Shown here piece after piece: positions 55,101 to 64,000 of a DNA stretch of 64,000 nt (position 1 is the first letter of the stretch; each line of letters begins with the position of its first letter). Location of the stretch: assembly GCF_030936135.1 (NCBI RefSeq), contig NC_082604.1:4099001-4163000 (forward strand). Reading direction: 5' to 3'. Source of the DNA: Gavia stellata. Lineage: Eukaryota; Chordata; Aves; Gaviiformes; Gaviidae. The notes under the pieces were generated by a model, which saw only the letters and a list, made by a program, of their open reading frames with translations, searched no databases and was not told where the DNA came from. The position numbers and the translations under genes are program-made.

Positions 55101-58100
55101 GGACTTTAAATGATTTACTTGGAAAAAAACAAAAAAACCACAACCCACCAAAACCCCCCAGACAAACAAACTAGCTGTATTGTGCTGCAATGACTAGCTC
55201 CATGCCTGTATGTAAAAGGCCAGTGGAGTCCTTTTGTTACTTGGAATCTGCACTGTTGTCACCGTAATTTAATGTGCCCTTAAAACGTACTAGGAGGTAG
55301 AAGCTTAGGCCTATTGTGATGATCTATGTGAAAAAGACATAGGTGGAACTGTGCTTTCAGAGAAACTGGGGAAGTCAGGAGCTAACCGCAGCCAAGTGCA
55401 ATGCCTCTGGGGTTACTCTATTGCAACTGGGAGCAAAATTCAACATAGGAGTGGTAAGACATAAAGCACTTTATAGGCAGCCATAGATGGAGTAGCTCTT
55501 ACCTTAACGTCCAGTAAAAGTTTGCCTTTTCGCTGCTTACTGTAGTATTAATGAGCAAGGCATCAGTCATCCTAATCACTAAAGAATGAGCTGTTCCAGA
55601 TCTTCAGCATTCCTGGTTAGCTATGAGATAAATGGCAGCAAAATGTCTGGCCTGGAGGTTATTATTGCTTTGGGAGTGGCTGTTTCTCACCAAGCTTTCA
55701 GGCACACACCCATGAATAATAGCTTGGCACCCAGGCCCTACATTAAACGCAGCCTTGGTTGGAAGAGACAGGCCTATGCGGGCTCATGTGAGTGTAATTT
55801 TCTTCCACCACAGCCACCCCCACTGCTAGAACTTAGTGCCCAAGTAGGTGAAAGAGCTCAGTGGGGTTTCTTTGCAAGAATAAATCCAAATCAATAAGAT
55901 GCAGATGGCCGATTTAGCTCCCATGTAGGGAAATAATTTTCTGGCAGTTGTGTGATACTGTTACATTGTACAAAAATACAAAGATTTATTAATTGGCCCT
56001 CTGACAGTGAATGATGTAGCAGTCAGCATGTGCTTACTCTTCCCAGGGCTTGGATACCACCAAACGGCTCTCTACTCTGGGAGGACAGTTCAAGCAATCC
56101 CTGGAAAAACTAATGAAAATCCTTGAGCAGTGCCAGCCATACTTCATCCGCTGCATCAAGCCAAATGACTACAAGAAACCACTGGTAATTTTTTAACAAT
56201 ATGAGGTTTTGTCTTCAGTAAACTTTTTAATGAGAAAAAGCTGTCAGTTGCTGTGTAGCATTTTATAGCTGTACTTCAGCCAAGAAGAGCTGGACTACAG
56301 GCTATTACTGCAATAAAGAGAGTGGTAGGATATAGCATTGTTAATTTACAAAAACATCTCCAAAAAGCATCATAGAGTAATAGATGGCAAAAAAGCACAT
56401 AGGTGTATTCCTGAGAGGAGTTGTGAAAGCCTTTCCTGTAAAGATAAAGACAAAACTGGAGTTTCTAGACCCTCAACAAGAGGACAAACGAAAAATGTTA
56501 GGATCCAACAATGATCACACTATGAAATAGCCTGAGAGAGAATAGGAGAGCTGTTGGTGTTTGAGAGAGGGGTGATGTGGCTTAATTTGACCCTACAGGA
56601 GAAGAGGAGTGAGTTTTTCATTAAGATGCTTGGCTGGAACTTGGGAGATCACAACCCAGTTCTACACTAAAACCTTGTATGGTGTTGGTCAAGTGAGTTA
56701 ATATTTTTTAAAATACTGCATGTGGCTTAGTGAGCCTATTTTTAATCTGCATTACAAGAAACTCGCAGCACACATGCTGTGCTTTGCATGGCTATGCCCA
56801 AAGGGCCTAAGTTGTTACTGCAGTTATTCAGACTTGCAAAGTGATATGAACAATTTATTGTTCACCTGAAATTGCAGTTCTAGAATTGAAAATGGTTGCT
56901 AAAGCCAGACTGAAGTTAATGGGCTGTTTCCACTGCTGATAAACAGAAATTTGAAGACCTTTTGGGGTGACTTGTTTATGCCTGTAACGAATTAATTTAG
57001 TGCACTAAAGAAATAAGAAGTGCAATTAAAAAGCATAGTAGGCCGTTTTGCAGGCGTTCTGAGGTTGGAGGTTAATAGATATGTTCTGAGGAATGCTGCA
57101 TGTGTAGCTTCTTTTAGTGCTCAGTCTCCTCCTTGTCTGCTTTCCCTTTCAGTTGTTCGACCGGGAGCTGTGTATCAAACAGCTGCGATATTCAGGGATG
57201 ATGGAGACCATTCAGATCAGGAAAGCTGGCTACCCAATTCGCTACAGCTTTGAGGAATTCTTTGAGAGATACAGAGTTCTCCTGCCATGGTCTCTTCGAG
57301 AACAGGTGTGTAAGCAAAAACGTGGCTTAAGGCGAATCTAACTTTTCCTTGTGAGGCTTTAGTCTTTCCCACAGTAGCAGGTTCTTGGATTATTGCTGGC
57401 ACGGTTGAGAGAGTTGTCACCACTGGAACTGTCATCCCAGTAACTTTAGCTAAATACTTGCATACTCACTTGGACCTTAGCTGGAACGGTAGACATGCTT
57501 TTAGGTCCAGCTATCCTTGACCTGCTCCACACAGACATCCCAGGCAGGGTGGCATCCCCATTGCCCTCAGATGTTTCTGTTTTGTAATCACACACTTCTG
57601 AGGTCTCTAACATCCTTGCACTCTGGAATGTTTGGCCATGCTGTCATGTTCCTCCTTTTCTCGACCATTTGAGCTGAACCACTTTCAGTCATTATAGTCA
57701 GCTCAGAGGTCCGTAAGACCTCATCTGTTTCTGTTCTTTGCCCTTTGAAATGCAGGGCAATAGATCCTTACATAGTACAGCTGCTGTGTTTCACAAACCA
57801 AGCCCTAACATGATGATGCTTTTGCACATCAGCTGAAGAATGATGCTAGACAGAGCTGTATCCGCATCTCTGAAGCAGTGCTGGGCAAGGATGAAAGCTG
57901 GCAAGCCGGAAAGACCAAGATTTTCCTTAAAGTAAGTAAAAAGGACAGTTTATTGTCTCTTCTCCTGAAAAACGGGGTGCTTCACAGTATAGCTTGACCT
58001 GCTTGTGCAAGAGTGTTGACCCAGGAGGACTGGGTTCTCTTATAAACTCTCTCTTGAATCTGAGGCTGGGTCTTTGTTCCTGAAGGCCAAGTAATTTAAT

Positions 58101-61100
58101 GGACACAGCTTGATGTAGGAGAGGCTGATCCCATTCCTGTGCTCCAGGGTTGCAGCTGAAACAGCACAGTGCAATATATTGGTCTCTGCTCAAGTCTTAA
58201 GCATAAAAAAGAACTGGATACCAGCACACTGTTGCAGGGGACCTCCTTGCCTGTAGCATACCCCCAGGTAAAAAAGGTTTTACTGCAGGCAGATTCTCTG
58301 ATTGCTTATGGCTATAGCCAGACGTGGTGTGGTCAGATGGTGTGCACTCTTCCTACTGCAGTTCCATAAATGCATTTTAATCACAGCTTGCACTATATCG
58401 TGCTGATTTCGGGCCTCTTTCAGACCACGTGTCCAGTTTTCAGAAATTGGGGGGGGGGTGTCTCCTCAGCTGACATATCCACACTTTCTTTTAACAGGAT
58501 CATCATGATACAGTATTGGAGCTGCAACGCCAAAATATACTCACAGATAAGGTTCTTCTTATCCAGAAGGTGATGAGAGGATTGAAAGACAGGTCAGTGA
58601 TCTTACAGAAAGGAATTTGCTTTGGTTTGAAGCAGTAATCTTTGTGATGGAGTTTAACACACTCTGTGAAGCATTTTTGAGTATGAAATGTATCAATCCA
58701 TACCTTCCACTAGCCCTAAATTCATTGCTTGTCATGTAACAGTGCACAGTGCATCCATGCAGATTTTGCACAAAGATTTGTTCTGGCTCAGTTTCTTTAT
58801 TTTCATGATGCTTTTCAAAATGCAGGGCTGTGGCACATGCAGCTTGTATGAAGAGGAAGGGCTGGAAGGAGGATTTGCACTTATTATTTCTAGTAATATT
58901 GTGGAAAGCAGGAAATCCCCATGGAATCTCTGTCCTCAGAGCTACAAGAACTCTCTTATTTAGGATGCTTCTTCAATACAAGACACAGAAAAGAATCAGA
59001 TAGAAACTAACTATTCCTTCTCTTTGCCAAAGATGCACAATTCTTGCATTTTGTCTGGTTTAGTTTGAAATATCTACAGAAGTGAAATTTAGTCACTGTC
59101 AAGTAAATGTTTGTCCTCATTAAATGCTTTACATTATGATTTGTACTTACTAATCTTGTATCCCCCAGACAGAACCATGATATAGGACTGGATCCTGGTT
59201 TGGTTTAGAAATATTCCTGACAGTACAGACACAAGAACTAAAAAACTTGACACAAATGCCCCCAAACTTTCCCCTTTTTTTCAAACTCTGTCTGCTATCT
59301 AACAGAGTATCACCTCTCCCTAAAAGTCTCACCTCGCTTTTATTTTTAAACCATCAGAGCTATGTGCCGCTTCTGACAGCCACAGCGTGACAGCTTTTAC
59401 CCTGGGAAGTTCATCTTGCTCAGAAGGGCTCCTAGTCCTGGCAGTTAGGACACTGGGGAGCAAGTGGTCATCAGATGGGGGAGTTAACTTATCCAGGCTT
59501 GATGCAAGGGCTTTTTCAGTTCTTACAGAGCTCTCCTACCACAGCAATTGATTTGGTCTGCAGTTGCTATGAGTATTTTTGCAGCATTAAGGCAAAGTCA
59601 GCTCAGATGTGTCGAGGTGGATTAGTAATACTGCTATCTCATCCTTTGTACTAGCAAATGGATAGCAAAGCAAATAGGAAAACACTTTGTGAGCTCAAGT
59701 GATTCGTGGTGTTGCTTCACTTGCCGAATGAGCTGAGCCTAGGTGAAATCACCTAAGGCCTTTATTTACAGCAAAGGTCAGGCAAAACAGCCTATTCTGG
59801 CCTTTCCATCAGCAAGGAGAACGTGTAAGCAGACAAAATGTTTGAGTGAGGATAATTTTGAAGCATATGGTGCAAAAGTATCTGACCAGAATAATCTTTC
59901 TGCTGCAACATAATACTTTTGTTGGGCTACTGAGAAGAAGGAAGAACAGCTCTCGCTGAGCTTCAAACTTGCCCTGGCAAGATGTCTACTAATAATCAAG
60001 CTAGTTAGCTTAACAATCGCTTTCCTGGCTCTAGTGTTCCTAGACAGCAGGCAAGGCTGAGATCAGACTGTAGACATCCCATAAAAGGGAAAAAACACCA
60101 CCTTATTCTTTACTATTATCATAAGAAGCAGCAGAAATAACCCATTGTTTGTCACTTCACCTGTCTGTCTACTTAGGAAGCAGTTTCTGAAACAGAGGAG
60201 GTCTGCTGTAGCCATTCAGTCAGCCTGGCGAGGCTACTGCTGCCGGAAGGATTTCAGAATGGTAAGATGCAGGTGTATATAAAAATATATATATTTTAAT
60301 ATATATATACACATATATATATATTTGTGTGTGTGTTTGTATACTATGCCCTGCCAGACTGAGTCAAGTATTAGGAATGAAGATATTCACAACTGAAGGG
60401 AGGACAGGCAAGACAGCAGCGGGTAAAAAAGGCTGTAAACTCCAAAGAGGGCTGTGGGACCTCTCAGGGCTTGCTGAACCTGTGATATTTCTGCTTTCTG
60501 GTGCAATAGTAACCCAACTAACCTCTGGCAGGCCTGGCTCCGGTGACTTGATGTATGAGTGATCCCACACTTCTTCTAGTCAGGAGTCCAAGGCTAGCAT
60601 TTGTGCGTCACCACCATGCTATAAGCAAAGTGCCTTCCACAACAGTTACATCACTGGGAATCTGTAAAAAATTACCAAAAAAATCATTATAGCAATCTCA
60701 GATTATTAAAAATATTGTCTGATCTTCTATAGACAGTGGGTTTTCTGGGTGAGGAAAGCTACAGCATATTGGGGGCACTCACATGTTGTTTATCCATGTG
60801 GCAGGGATTATTATTAATATATCCCATACATCCCATTCGTGAGGGGCAGAAGGAGAAACTGCCAGTTTCAGTCAGAAACATTTTCTCTTCTGCATCTGTG
60901 ATGCAATTCCTGTCTGAAGAGCCAGGCTGTTGGCCTGCAGTCTGCCCCATCCTCCTTTGCTGCTTCTCTTGGCACTGTCACACCCATCTCTCCAAGGAAG
61001 TGCCTTTTTTTTTTCCACTCACTTGGCTTCATTTCTGCTGTCTTCCTTCCCTTGTCATAATCCCAGGCTATTACTGTCACTTCCTGGAGCCACTCCCTAG

Positions 61101-64000
61101 AACAGGTCCCCAAAAGAACTCTATATAATCTAGTTTTAAAAGCCTATTACTGGCAGAAAATAAGCATAAAGGGCAGTATCGCCTTAGCCCCTTCCAGTGT
61201 CTTTATCCAGTTACTGAATTTTGTTATCTTCTACCCGTCCCAACTTACTCCCAGTCTCGATGGTTTTGAATCATAATCACTTCTTTTTCCTCCACCTCCT
61301 ACAGGTTATGCTGGGTTTCGGGCGCCTGCAGGCTCTCTACCGAAGCCGGCAGCTTGCTAAACAGTATGAAGCAACCCGGGCTCATATCATCAGGCTACAA
61401 GCCATGTGCCGTGGTTATCTAATGCGTCAAAAGATAGCAGAGCGGAAGAAAGCTGTATGTGTTATACAGGCATATGCAAGGGGCATGCTTGCTCGCCGAC
61501 TCTACCAGAGGATGAACAGGGAGGTATGCTCACAGATACCTTGTGAACATGTTGTTTCTATGAAGCTCTGATAGAGATATGAAGCTCTGATAGAGATTTA
61601 ATGACAGCAAGTGTTGCCATAGCATAGCACTGGATGTGGATATTTATTTTTGGATATTTTATTTTGAGCTTGATGCTTGTCAAGTATGAAAGCAGAGTTT
61701 TAAGCAGATGATCTTGTTTACGTTTGCTTTCTGTGTTCATTATCACGGATCAAATCTTCACTGACAGAGCTGAAATGTTTTTGACAGAAGGGAGGAAAAA
61801 AGAAAGATGTGCATGTGTATCAGTTACTCCTGCAAGGGAAGATCAATTTCTACCGCAAGGCCTGATAACGACACTTAGGGATCCATTCAAAAGGGAATCC
61901 TAATGCAGTGTGGCTTGGTATGCACTGCCAGAGAAAATTCTGTACGTACCACCTTGGCGGTCCATAGCACATGGGAGGCCTTTCTATGATTTCCTTTCTG
62001 TATTAATGCTGTACAAAGAGGACAAAGCCAGTTTGCAGATTTCTGCCTGTGGCCTGTTCCCTAAAATGCCCAATCTAGAACTGAGTCCATGTTGGGATAA
62101 AGTCCTGGTGAGGACAGCTTGTTAATGGCAGAAGGGAGCCAGCTCAGCAATTGTAGAAACAGTCACAGAATGGTCCTGCTGTCCACAGAACAAATGTAAG
62201 CTGGAAGCCAGGAATATCCGCTTGGAAGAAGAGAAACGTCTCATCCAAGTCCTTGGACCAGTGAAAGCAAGGGAAGAAGCTATGAGATTAGAAAAGGTAA
62301 GTACGTTGGTGGAATGCTATGTTCCTTGGCTGACAAGATGGCTTGCCCAGCTCACACCTGCAGACTTTCTCAAAGATCTGAGCACTGCTATATTTCGATA
62401 AAACGCAGACATAGTTGTAAACCTATTTGTAACAATGCTTTAGAAATGGGATAAGGCAAACACATGCACATTTCTGTTTGCACTATGAGCTGGCACTTTA
62501 GCCAAACATGCATAATGCTATTACAGCCCCCTGACAGAAAACATTTTTAATTTTTAAATAATGTGGGGTTTTCTGCTGTTAGGAATTCTGTGTTTCTCCT
62601 GTATTATCTCTTGTTGATAAAGTTCTTGAAAAATTGCACATCATTACCAATAGGCCAACAGTCTATAAGGACAGCTGTAGGAGCAAGGCCCTGCGGCTGA
62701 TGTGCTAGGTCTTTGTCACTGCTTAGCACAAGCAACATTTGACTTCACATTCCAACACTGCACTAGCAGAGCTGGACCTCACTGTCATAACACCTTTGTA
62801 ATAGTGTTTCATCCTCACACCCATTCATTCTAGCAGAATGATGTTCCAATCATGCCTAACCAGCTTCTATGTTTAAAGGAACACCTGGCTACTCTGGAGA
62901 GAGAGGAGGCAGAAGCAAGACAAAGGAGGAATGCTCTTGCCAATAAACCAACAAATCATGATGTTATCAGTGATCAAGAAATGGTGGACAAAATTTTTGG
63001 GTTTTTACCTGCTATGATTGGAGGCCAAGAAGGACAGGCTCCTCTGGGTTTTGAGGTACAGAGCTGCAGACTGGTAATGGGTCATGTTCATCCCTTGTGT
63101 AAGTCCATTGACTTTGTTGGAATTCCATCAGTGGTCAATTCTGTTTAATGAACTTTGGTACAGTGAAAGAATCACCCAAATCAGTCATCCAGACAGTCTC
63201 TTCAGGATCTGCTTTCAGAGGTCAGTTCCCAAAAGTTCTTGGTCACATGCAGTTTGGGTACTATGTGTCTTCAAAAGCTACTGCACATTTGTTTCTTTGG
63301 CCCAGCAGACCCTCACCAAATAGTGCCATTCTCTGCATTTTGGCACCAACCACATGTTCTGCTGACAGTGCACTCAGTGATTTTCCAGCTGAAACAAGCT
63401 GGAAGTTCATGACCCAAGTTATCCCATGTTCTTAAAAGCAAAATTTGAGATATACTGGTCCTGACAGCTATGGAGGATGGAATCAGGTAGGGAGAGGTGG
63501 GCAGCGCAGAATGGTCTGTGTTAGTGCAGGATGTGAGCCAGGATGTGAGCAATGAGATAGCACCTGGATTTTCCATGAGCAATGTTCTTGCTGAAGACTA
63601 AGACAGGAAGGTCATATGGAATGGGTGCATATCAGAAGGACAAGCTCTGAGTCCCAATGATCTGTTGGTAGCAGCTGAAAATGGCTTTGGGGTTAGCTGG
63701 GAAGCCAAATTCTGGAGCACCTGTGGCCAAGAAAAAAAAAAAAAAAGGAAAAAAAAAGAATGTAAGATAAGATTATCAGAGTACAGGGAAAGAAAATATG
63801 TTTCTTCCTCATGTTCTGCACAGGACTTGGAAACAAAGCCTAACAAGCTGGATGAGGTGGACCTGGACATGGTTCCCATGAGTGCGGAGCTAGAAGAGGA
63901 AGCAGATGGCTTGGAAGAGTACACCTTCCCAAAGTTTGCAGCTACTTATTTCCAGGGGTCATCTACACATACACATATCCGGAGACAGCTGCGGCACCCA
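40170..64000 (+). CDS. MYO7B: MYO7B, unconventional myosin VIIb (5' half, truncated by the window edge)
   Basis: Twenty-three coding exons join in frame for 1034 residues and then reach the window end; human MYO7B is 2116 residues. The protein has a small N-terminal SH3-like segment (GDHVWLD...) and a motor domain with P-loop GESGAGKTE (158-166), switch [11 protein letters not shown] (from 207) and switch [12 protein letters not shown] (435-444). The actin-binding region [12 protein letters not shown] follows. The converter ends near 747. About five IQ motifs (about 765-880) bind light chains, followed by a charged helical linker (881 to about 940), a conserved [16 protein letters not shown] segment and the start of MyTH4 (EYTFPKF). 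Myosin VIIb sits at microvillus tips in transporting epithelia with ANKS4B, USH1C and the cadherins CDHR2/CDHR5 (family knowledge). Nothing in the motor motifs suggests loss of ATPase function. Confidence 0.96.
40963..40979 (+). repeat. Poly-T run
   Basis: Seventeen consecutive T in MYO7B intron 1. It could be a homopolymer tract or the reversed tail of an old retroposed sequence; no flanking target duplication was identified. Confidence 0.6.
41235..41375 (+). repeat. Old CORE-SINE/MIR-like fragment
   Basis: The order CCTCATTTCC ... GATAACTTGTCCAAAGTCATG ... GCTGTGGAGCTGGGAGTAGAACTCAGAGGTC (broken here) follows the MIR/L2 3' consensus, recalled as ACTTGCCCAAGGTCAC and AGCTGGGATTCGAACCC. This ancient amniote repeat lies in MYO7B intron 1. 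Confidence 0.55.
41513..41626 (+). CDS. MYO7B: MYO7B coding exon 2
   Basis: 114 nt, acceptor TCTCCCCAG, donor AAG|GTGGGC, phase 0-0. It encodes [20 protein letters not shown] and ILLEDDEGK, the myosin VII SH3-like N-terminal segment. Confidence 0.95.
41685..41880 (+). repeat. Sauropsid interspersed repeat fragment
   Basis: GAATGGCCCTATTGGGCCAG, followed by ACCAAAGCTCCATCTAGCC, resembles an abundant old family in turtles and birds that begins TAAGAACATAAGAACGGCC and continues with a CTGGGTCAGACCAAAGGTCC stretch. I cannot give the family name with certainty. Confidence 0.5.
42245..42397 (+). CDS. MYO7B: MYO7B coding exon 3
   Basis: 153 nt, acceptor CTTTTTCAG, donor CTAT|GTGAGT, phase 0-0. It encodes [20 protein letters not shown] and [12 protein letters not shown] at the start of the motor domain. 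Confidence 0.96.
43659..43843 (+). CDS. MYO7B: MYO7B coding exon 4
   Basis: 185 nt, acceptor GTTTTCCAG, donor ATCAG|GTGACT, ending in phase 2. It encodes [20 protein letters not shown] and [20 protein letters not shown], leading into the P-loop. Confidence 0.96.
44695..44816 (+). CDS. MYO7B: MYO7B coding exon 5 (P-loop)
   Basis: 122 nt, acceptor TTATTGCAG, donor GAAG|GTGGGT. It carries [18 protein letters not shown], the ATP-binding P-loop, and [11 protein letters not shown]. Confidence 0.97.
45518..45660 (+). CDS. MYO7B: MYO7B coding exon 6 (switch I)
   Basis: 143 nt, acceptor CCGCCAG, donor CGGCAG|GTGAGG. It encodes [19 protein letters not shown], containing switch I, and [19 protein letters not shown]. 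Confidence 0.97.
45752..45865 (+). CDS. MYO7B: MYO7B coding exon 7
   Basis: 114 nt, acceptor TCTTTTAG, donor CTATG|GTAATA, phase 0-0. It encodes [20 protein letters not shown] and ASEYTYLTM. Confidence 0.95.
47528..47681 (+). CDS. MYO7B: MYO7B coding exon 8
   Basis: 154 nt, acceptor TGTCTTGCAG, donor TCGAAG|GTAAAC, ending in phase 1. It encodes [20 protein letters not shown] and [14 protein letters not shown]. Confidence 0.96.
48635..48711 (+). CDS. MYO7B: MYO7B coding exon 9
   Basis: 77 nt, acceptor TCATTGTAG, donor CTTGAG|GTAATG, returning to phase 0. It encodes [20 protein letters not shown] and TKLLE. Confidence 0.93.
49023..49142 (+). CDS. MYO7B: MYO7B coding exon 10
   Basis: 120 nt, acceptor TTCCTCCAG, donor GTGAAG|GTACTG, phase 0-0. 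It encodes [20 protein letters not shown] and [13 protein letters not shown]. Confidence 0.95.
49358..49500 (+). CDS. MYO7B: MYO7B coding exon 11 (switch II)
   Basis: 143 nt, acceptor TTTTCTCAG, donor AACAG|GTAGGA, ending in phase 2. It encodes [19 protein letters not shown] and the switch II motif [10 protein letters not shown]. Confidence 0.97.
50799..51009 (+). CDS. MYO7B: MYO7B coding exon 12
   Basis: 211 nt, acceptor CCCCCCCAG, donor CCAAAG|GTAAAT, returning to phase 0. It encodes [20 protein letters not shown], the relay helix region, and [13 protein letters not shown]. Confidence 0.97.
51405..51771 (+). mobile_element. CR1 LINE 3' end (5'-truncated, internally deleted)
   Basis: In MYO7B intron 12. 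Recognisable avian CR1 landmarks run in order: CCAGTTGGCAGCTGGTCACA, CATGTTGCGCCAGGGGAGG, ATTAGGAAAAATTTCTTCAC, GTTGTCAAGCATTGG, GGCTGCCCAGGGAAG, CACCATCCCTGGAGGT and GGACTTGATGATCTTACAGG. The terminal ATTCTATGATTCTGTGA repeats are typical of CR1 3' ends. The reverse transcriptase frame is broken, and a deletion after GTCACAAGTGGTGTA joins distant parts. Low divergence suggests a fairly recent insertion. It is the best marker that the genome is avian. Confidence 0.92.
52695..52830 (+). CDS. MYO7B: MYO7B coding exon 13
   Basis: 136 nt, acceptor TTGTTTCTAG, donor TCAAAAG|GTGAGT, ending in phase 1. It encodes [18 protein letters not shown] and [16 protein letters not shown]. Confidence 0.95.
53058..53218 (+). 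CDS. MYO7B: MYO7B coding exon 14
   Basis: 161 nt, acceptor ATCCTATAG, donor TACAAG|GTTGGT, returning to phase 0. It encodes [20 protein letters not shown] and [12 protein letters not shown]; the loop-2 region that follows is variable. Confidence 0.95.
53219..56046 (+). other. MYO7B intron 14 (2.8 kb)
   Basis: The largest intron in this half of the gene. No extra exon fits the flanking phase 0 boundaries. An ATCACAGAATCAT stretch near 53914 may be a remnant of another CR1. Nothing else was recognised. Confidence 0.45.
56047..56184 (+). CDS. MYO7B: MYO7B coding exon 15 (actin-binding region)
   Basis: 138 nt, acceptor CTCTTCCCAG, donor CCACTG|GTAATT, phase 0-0. It encodes [20 protein letters not shown] and [18 protein letters not shown]. 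Confidence 0.97.
57153..57305 (+). CDS. MYO7B: MYO7B coding exon 16
   Basis: 153 nt, acceptor TCCCTTTCAG, donor GAACAG|GTGTGT, phase 0-0. It encodes [20 protein letters not shown] and [19 protein letters not shown], leading to the converter. Confidence 0.97.
57833..57931 (+). CDS. MYO7B: MYO7B coding exon 17 (converter end)
   Basis: 99 nt, acceptor GCACATCAG, donor CTTAAA|GTAAGT, phase 0-0. It encodes [19 protein letters not shown]. Confidence 0.95.
58498..58592 (+). CDS. MYO7B: MYO7B coding exon 18 (first IQ motif)
   Basis: 95 nt, acceptor CTTTTAACAG, donor GACAG|GTCAGT, ending in phase 2. It encodes the end of the converter ([12 protein letters not shown]) and the first IQ motif ([14 protein letters not shown]). 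Confidence 0.94.
60177..60261 (+). CDS. MYO7B: MYO7B coding exon 19 (second IQ motif)
   Basis: 85 nt, acceptor CTACTTAG, donor AATG|GTAAGA, returning to phase 0. It encodes [24 protein letters not shown] microsatellite starts just downstream of its donor. Confidence 0.93.
60273..60342. repeat. TA/TG microsatellite next to a MYO7B splice donor
   Basis: Alternating AT runs followed by a short GT run, beginning 12 bases after the exon 19 donor. Length variation is likely, and slippage could affect donor context. Confidence 0.85.
61305..61523 (+). CDS. MYO7B: MYO7B coding exon 20 (IQ motifs 3-5)
   Basis: 219 nt, acceptor CTCCTACAG, donor AGGGAG|GTATGC, phase 0-0. It encodes three IQ-like repeats, around [27 protein letters not shown] and [15 protein letters not shown]. 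Confidence 0.95.
61560..61597 (+). repeat. Tandem duplication of 19 bases
   Basis: ATGAAGCTCTGATAGAGAT occurs twice head to tail in the intron just after exon 20. It is intronic, with no evident function. Confidence 0.8.
62189..62296 (+). CDS. MYO7B: MYO7B coding exon 21 (charged helical linker)
   Basis: 108 nt, acceptor CTGTCCACAG, donor GAAAAG|GTAAGT, phase 0-0. It encodes a Lys/Arg/Glu-rich helix ([18 protein letters not shown] ... [11 protein letters not shown]) between the IQ motifs and the tail. The spacing of charges suggests a single alpha helix or coiled coil. Confidence 0.85.
62879..63055 (+). CDS. MYO7B: MYO7B coding exon 22
   Basis: 177 nt, acceptor GTTTAAAG, donor TTTGAG|GTACAG, phase 0-0. 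It continues the charged helix ([17 protein letters not shown]) and then encodes [20 protein letters not shown], a myosin VII hallmark. Confidence 0.93.
63732..63758 (+). repeat. A-rich run before MYO7B exon 23
   Basis: A run of A interrupted by GG, about 70 bases before the exon 23 acceptor. It is a simple repeat. Confidence 0.8.
63824..64000 (+). CDS. MYO7B: MYO7B coding exon 23 (start of MyTH4, truncated)
   Basis: Acceptor TTCTGCACAG. The frame is open to the window edge. It encodes [20 protein letters not shown], an acidic stretch and [13 protein letters not shown], the beginning of the first MyTH4 domain. The rest of the tail (MyTH4-FERM-SH3-MyTH4-FERM) lies to the right. Confidence 0.95.

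Overview
The window is vertebrate nuclear DNA, almost certainly from a bird. Three multi-exon genes with GT-AG introns occupy it. A low-divergence 3' end of a CR1 LINE of the avian type lies at 51405-51771, introns are compact, and the order and orientation (vitamin K-dependent protease +, IWS1 -, MYO7B +) match the PROC-IWS1-MYO7B block of human chromosome 2q14. The species cannot be named from the sequence.

Region 1 (about 334-10290, + strand) is a complete vitamin K-dependent coagulation-type serine protease: signal peptide, propeptide, Gla domain, two EGF domains, an activation region and a trypsin-like domain in eight coding exons (631 codons). By position it is the protein C (PROC) gene. 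By sequence it looks more like factors X, IX and VII, with an R-ITGG activation site. Its activation region is very long (about 208 residues), lies in one exon and carries ten N-glycosylation sequons. Its first EGF domain lacks the usual calcium-binding and hydroxylation residues.

Region 2 (about 13085-30800, - strand) is IWS1, the nuclear partner of SPT6 in transcription elongation. It starts in a CpG island holding CTCF-, NRF1-, YY1- and TCTCGCGAGA-like sites. All exons of a 704-residue protein can be followed in frame. The most striking feature of the window is a second complete terminal exon (15210-15338). It encodes a 42-residue C-terminus about 50% identical to the usual 43-residue one (13346-13477), with its own acceptor, stop and downstream AATAAA. 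IWS1 and the protease converge tail to tail.

Region 3 (about 31000-40144) is mostly intergenic. It contains an unassigned minus-strand exon-like segment (35321-35422) with strong splice sites.

Region 4 (40170-64000, + strand) is the 5' half of MYO7B, an unconventional myosin of brush-border microvilli tips: the motor domain, about five IQ motifs, a charged helical linker and the start of the first MyTH4 domain. The gene runs off the right edge. The three genes share no pathway; they are a conserved syntenic block, not a functional cluster.
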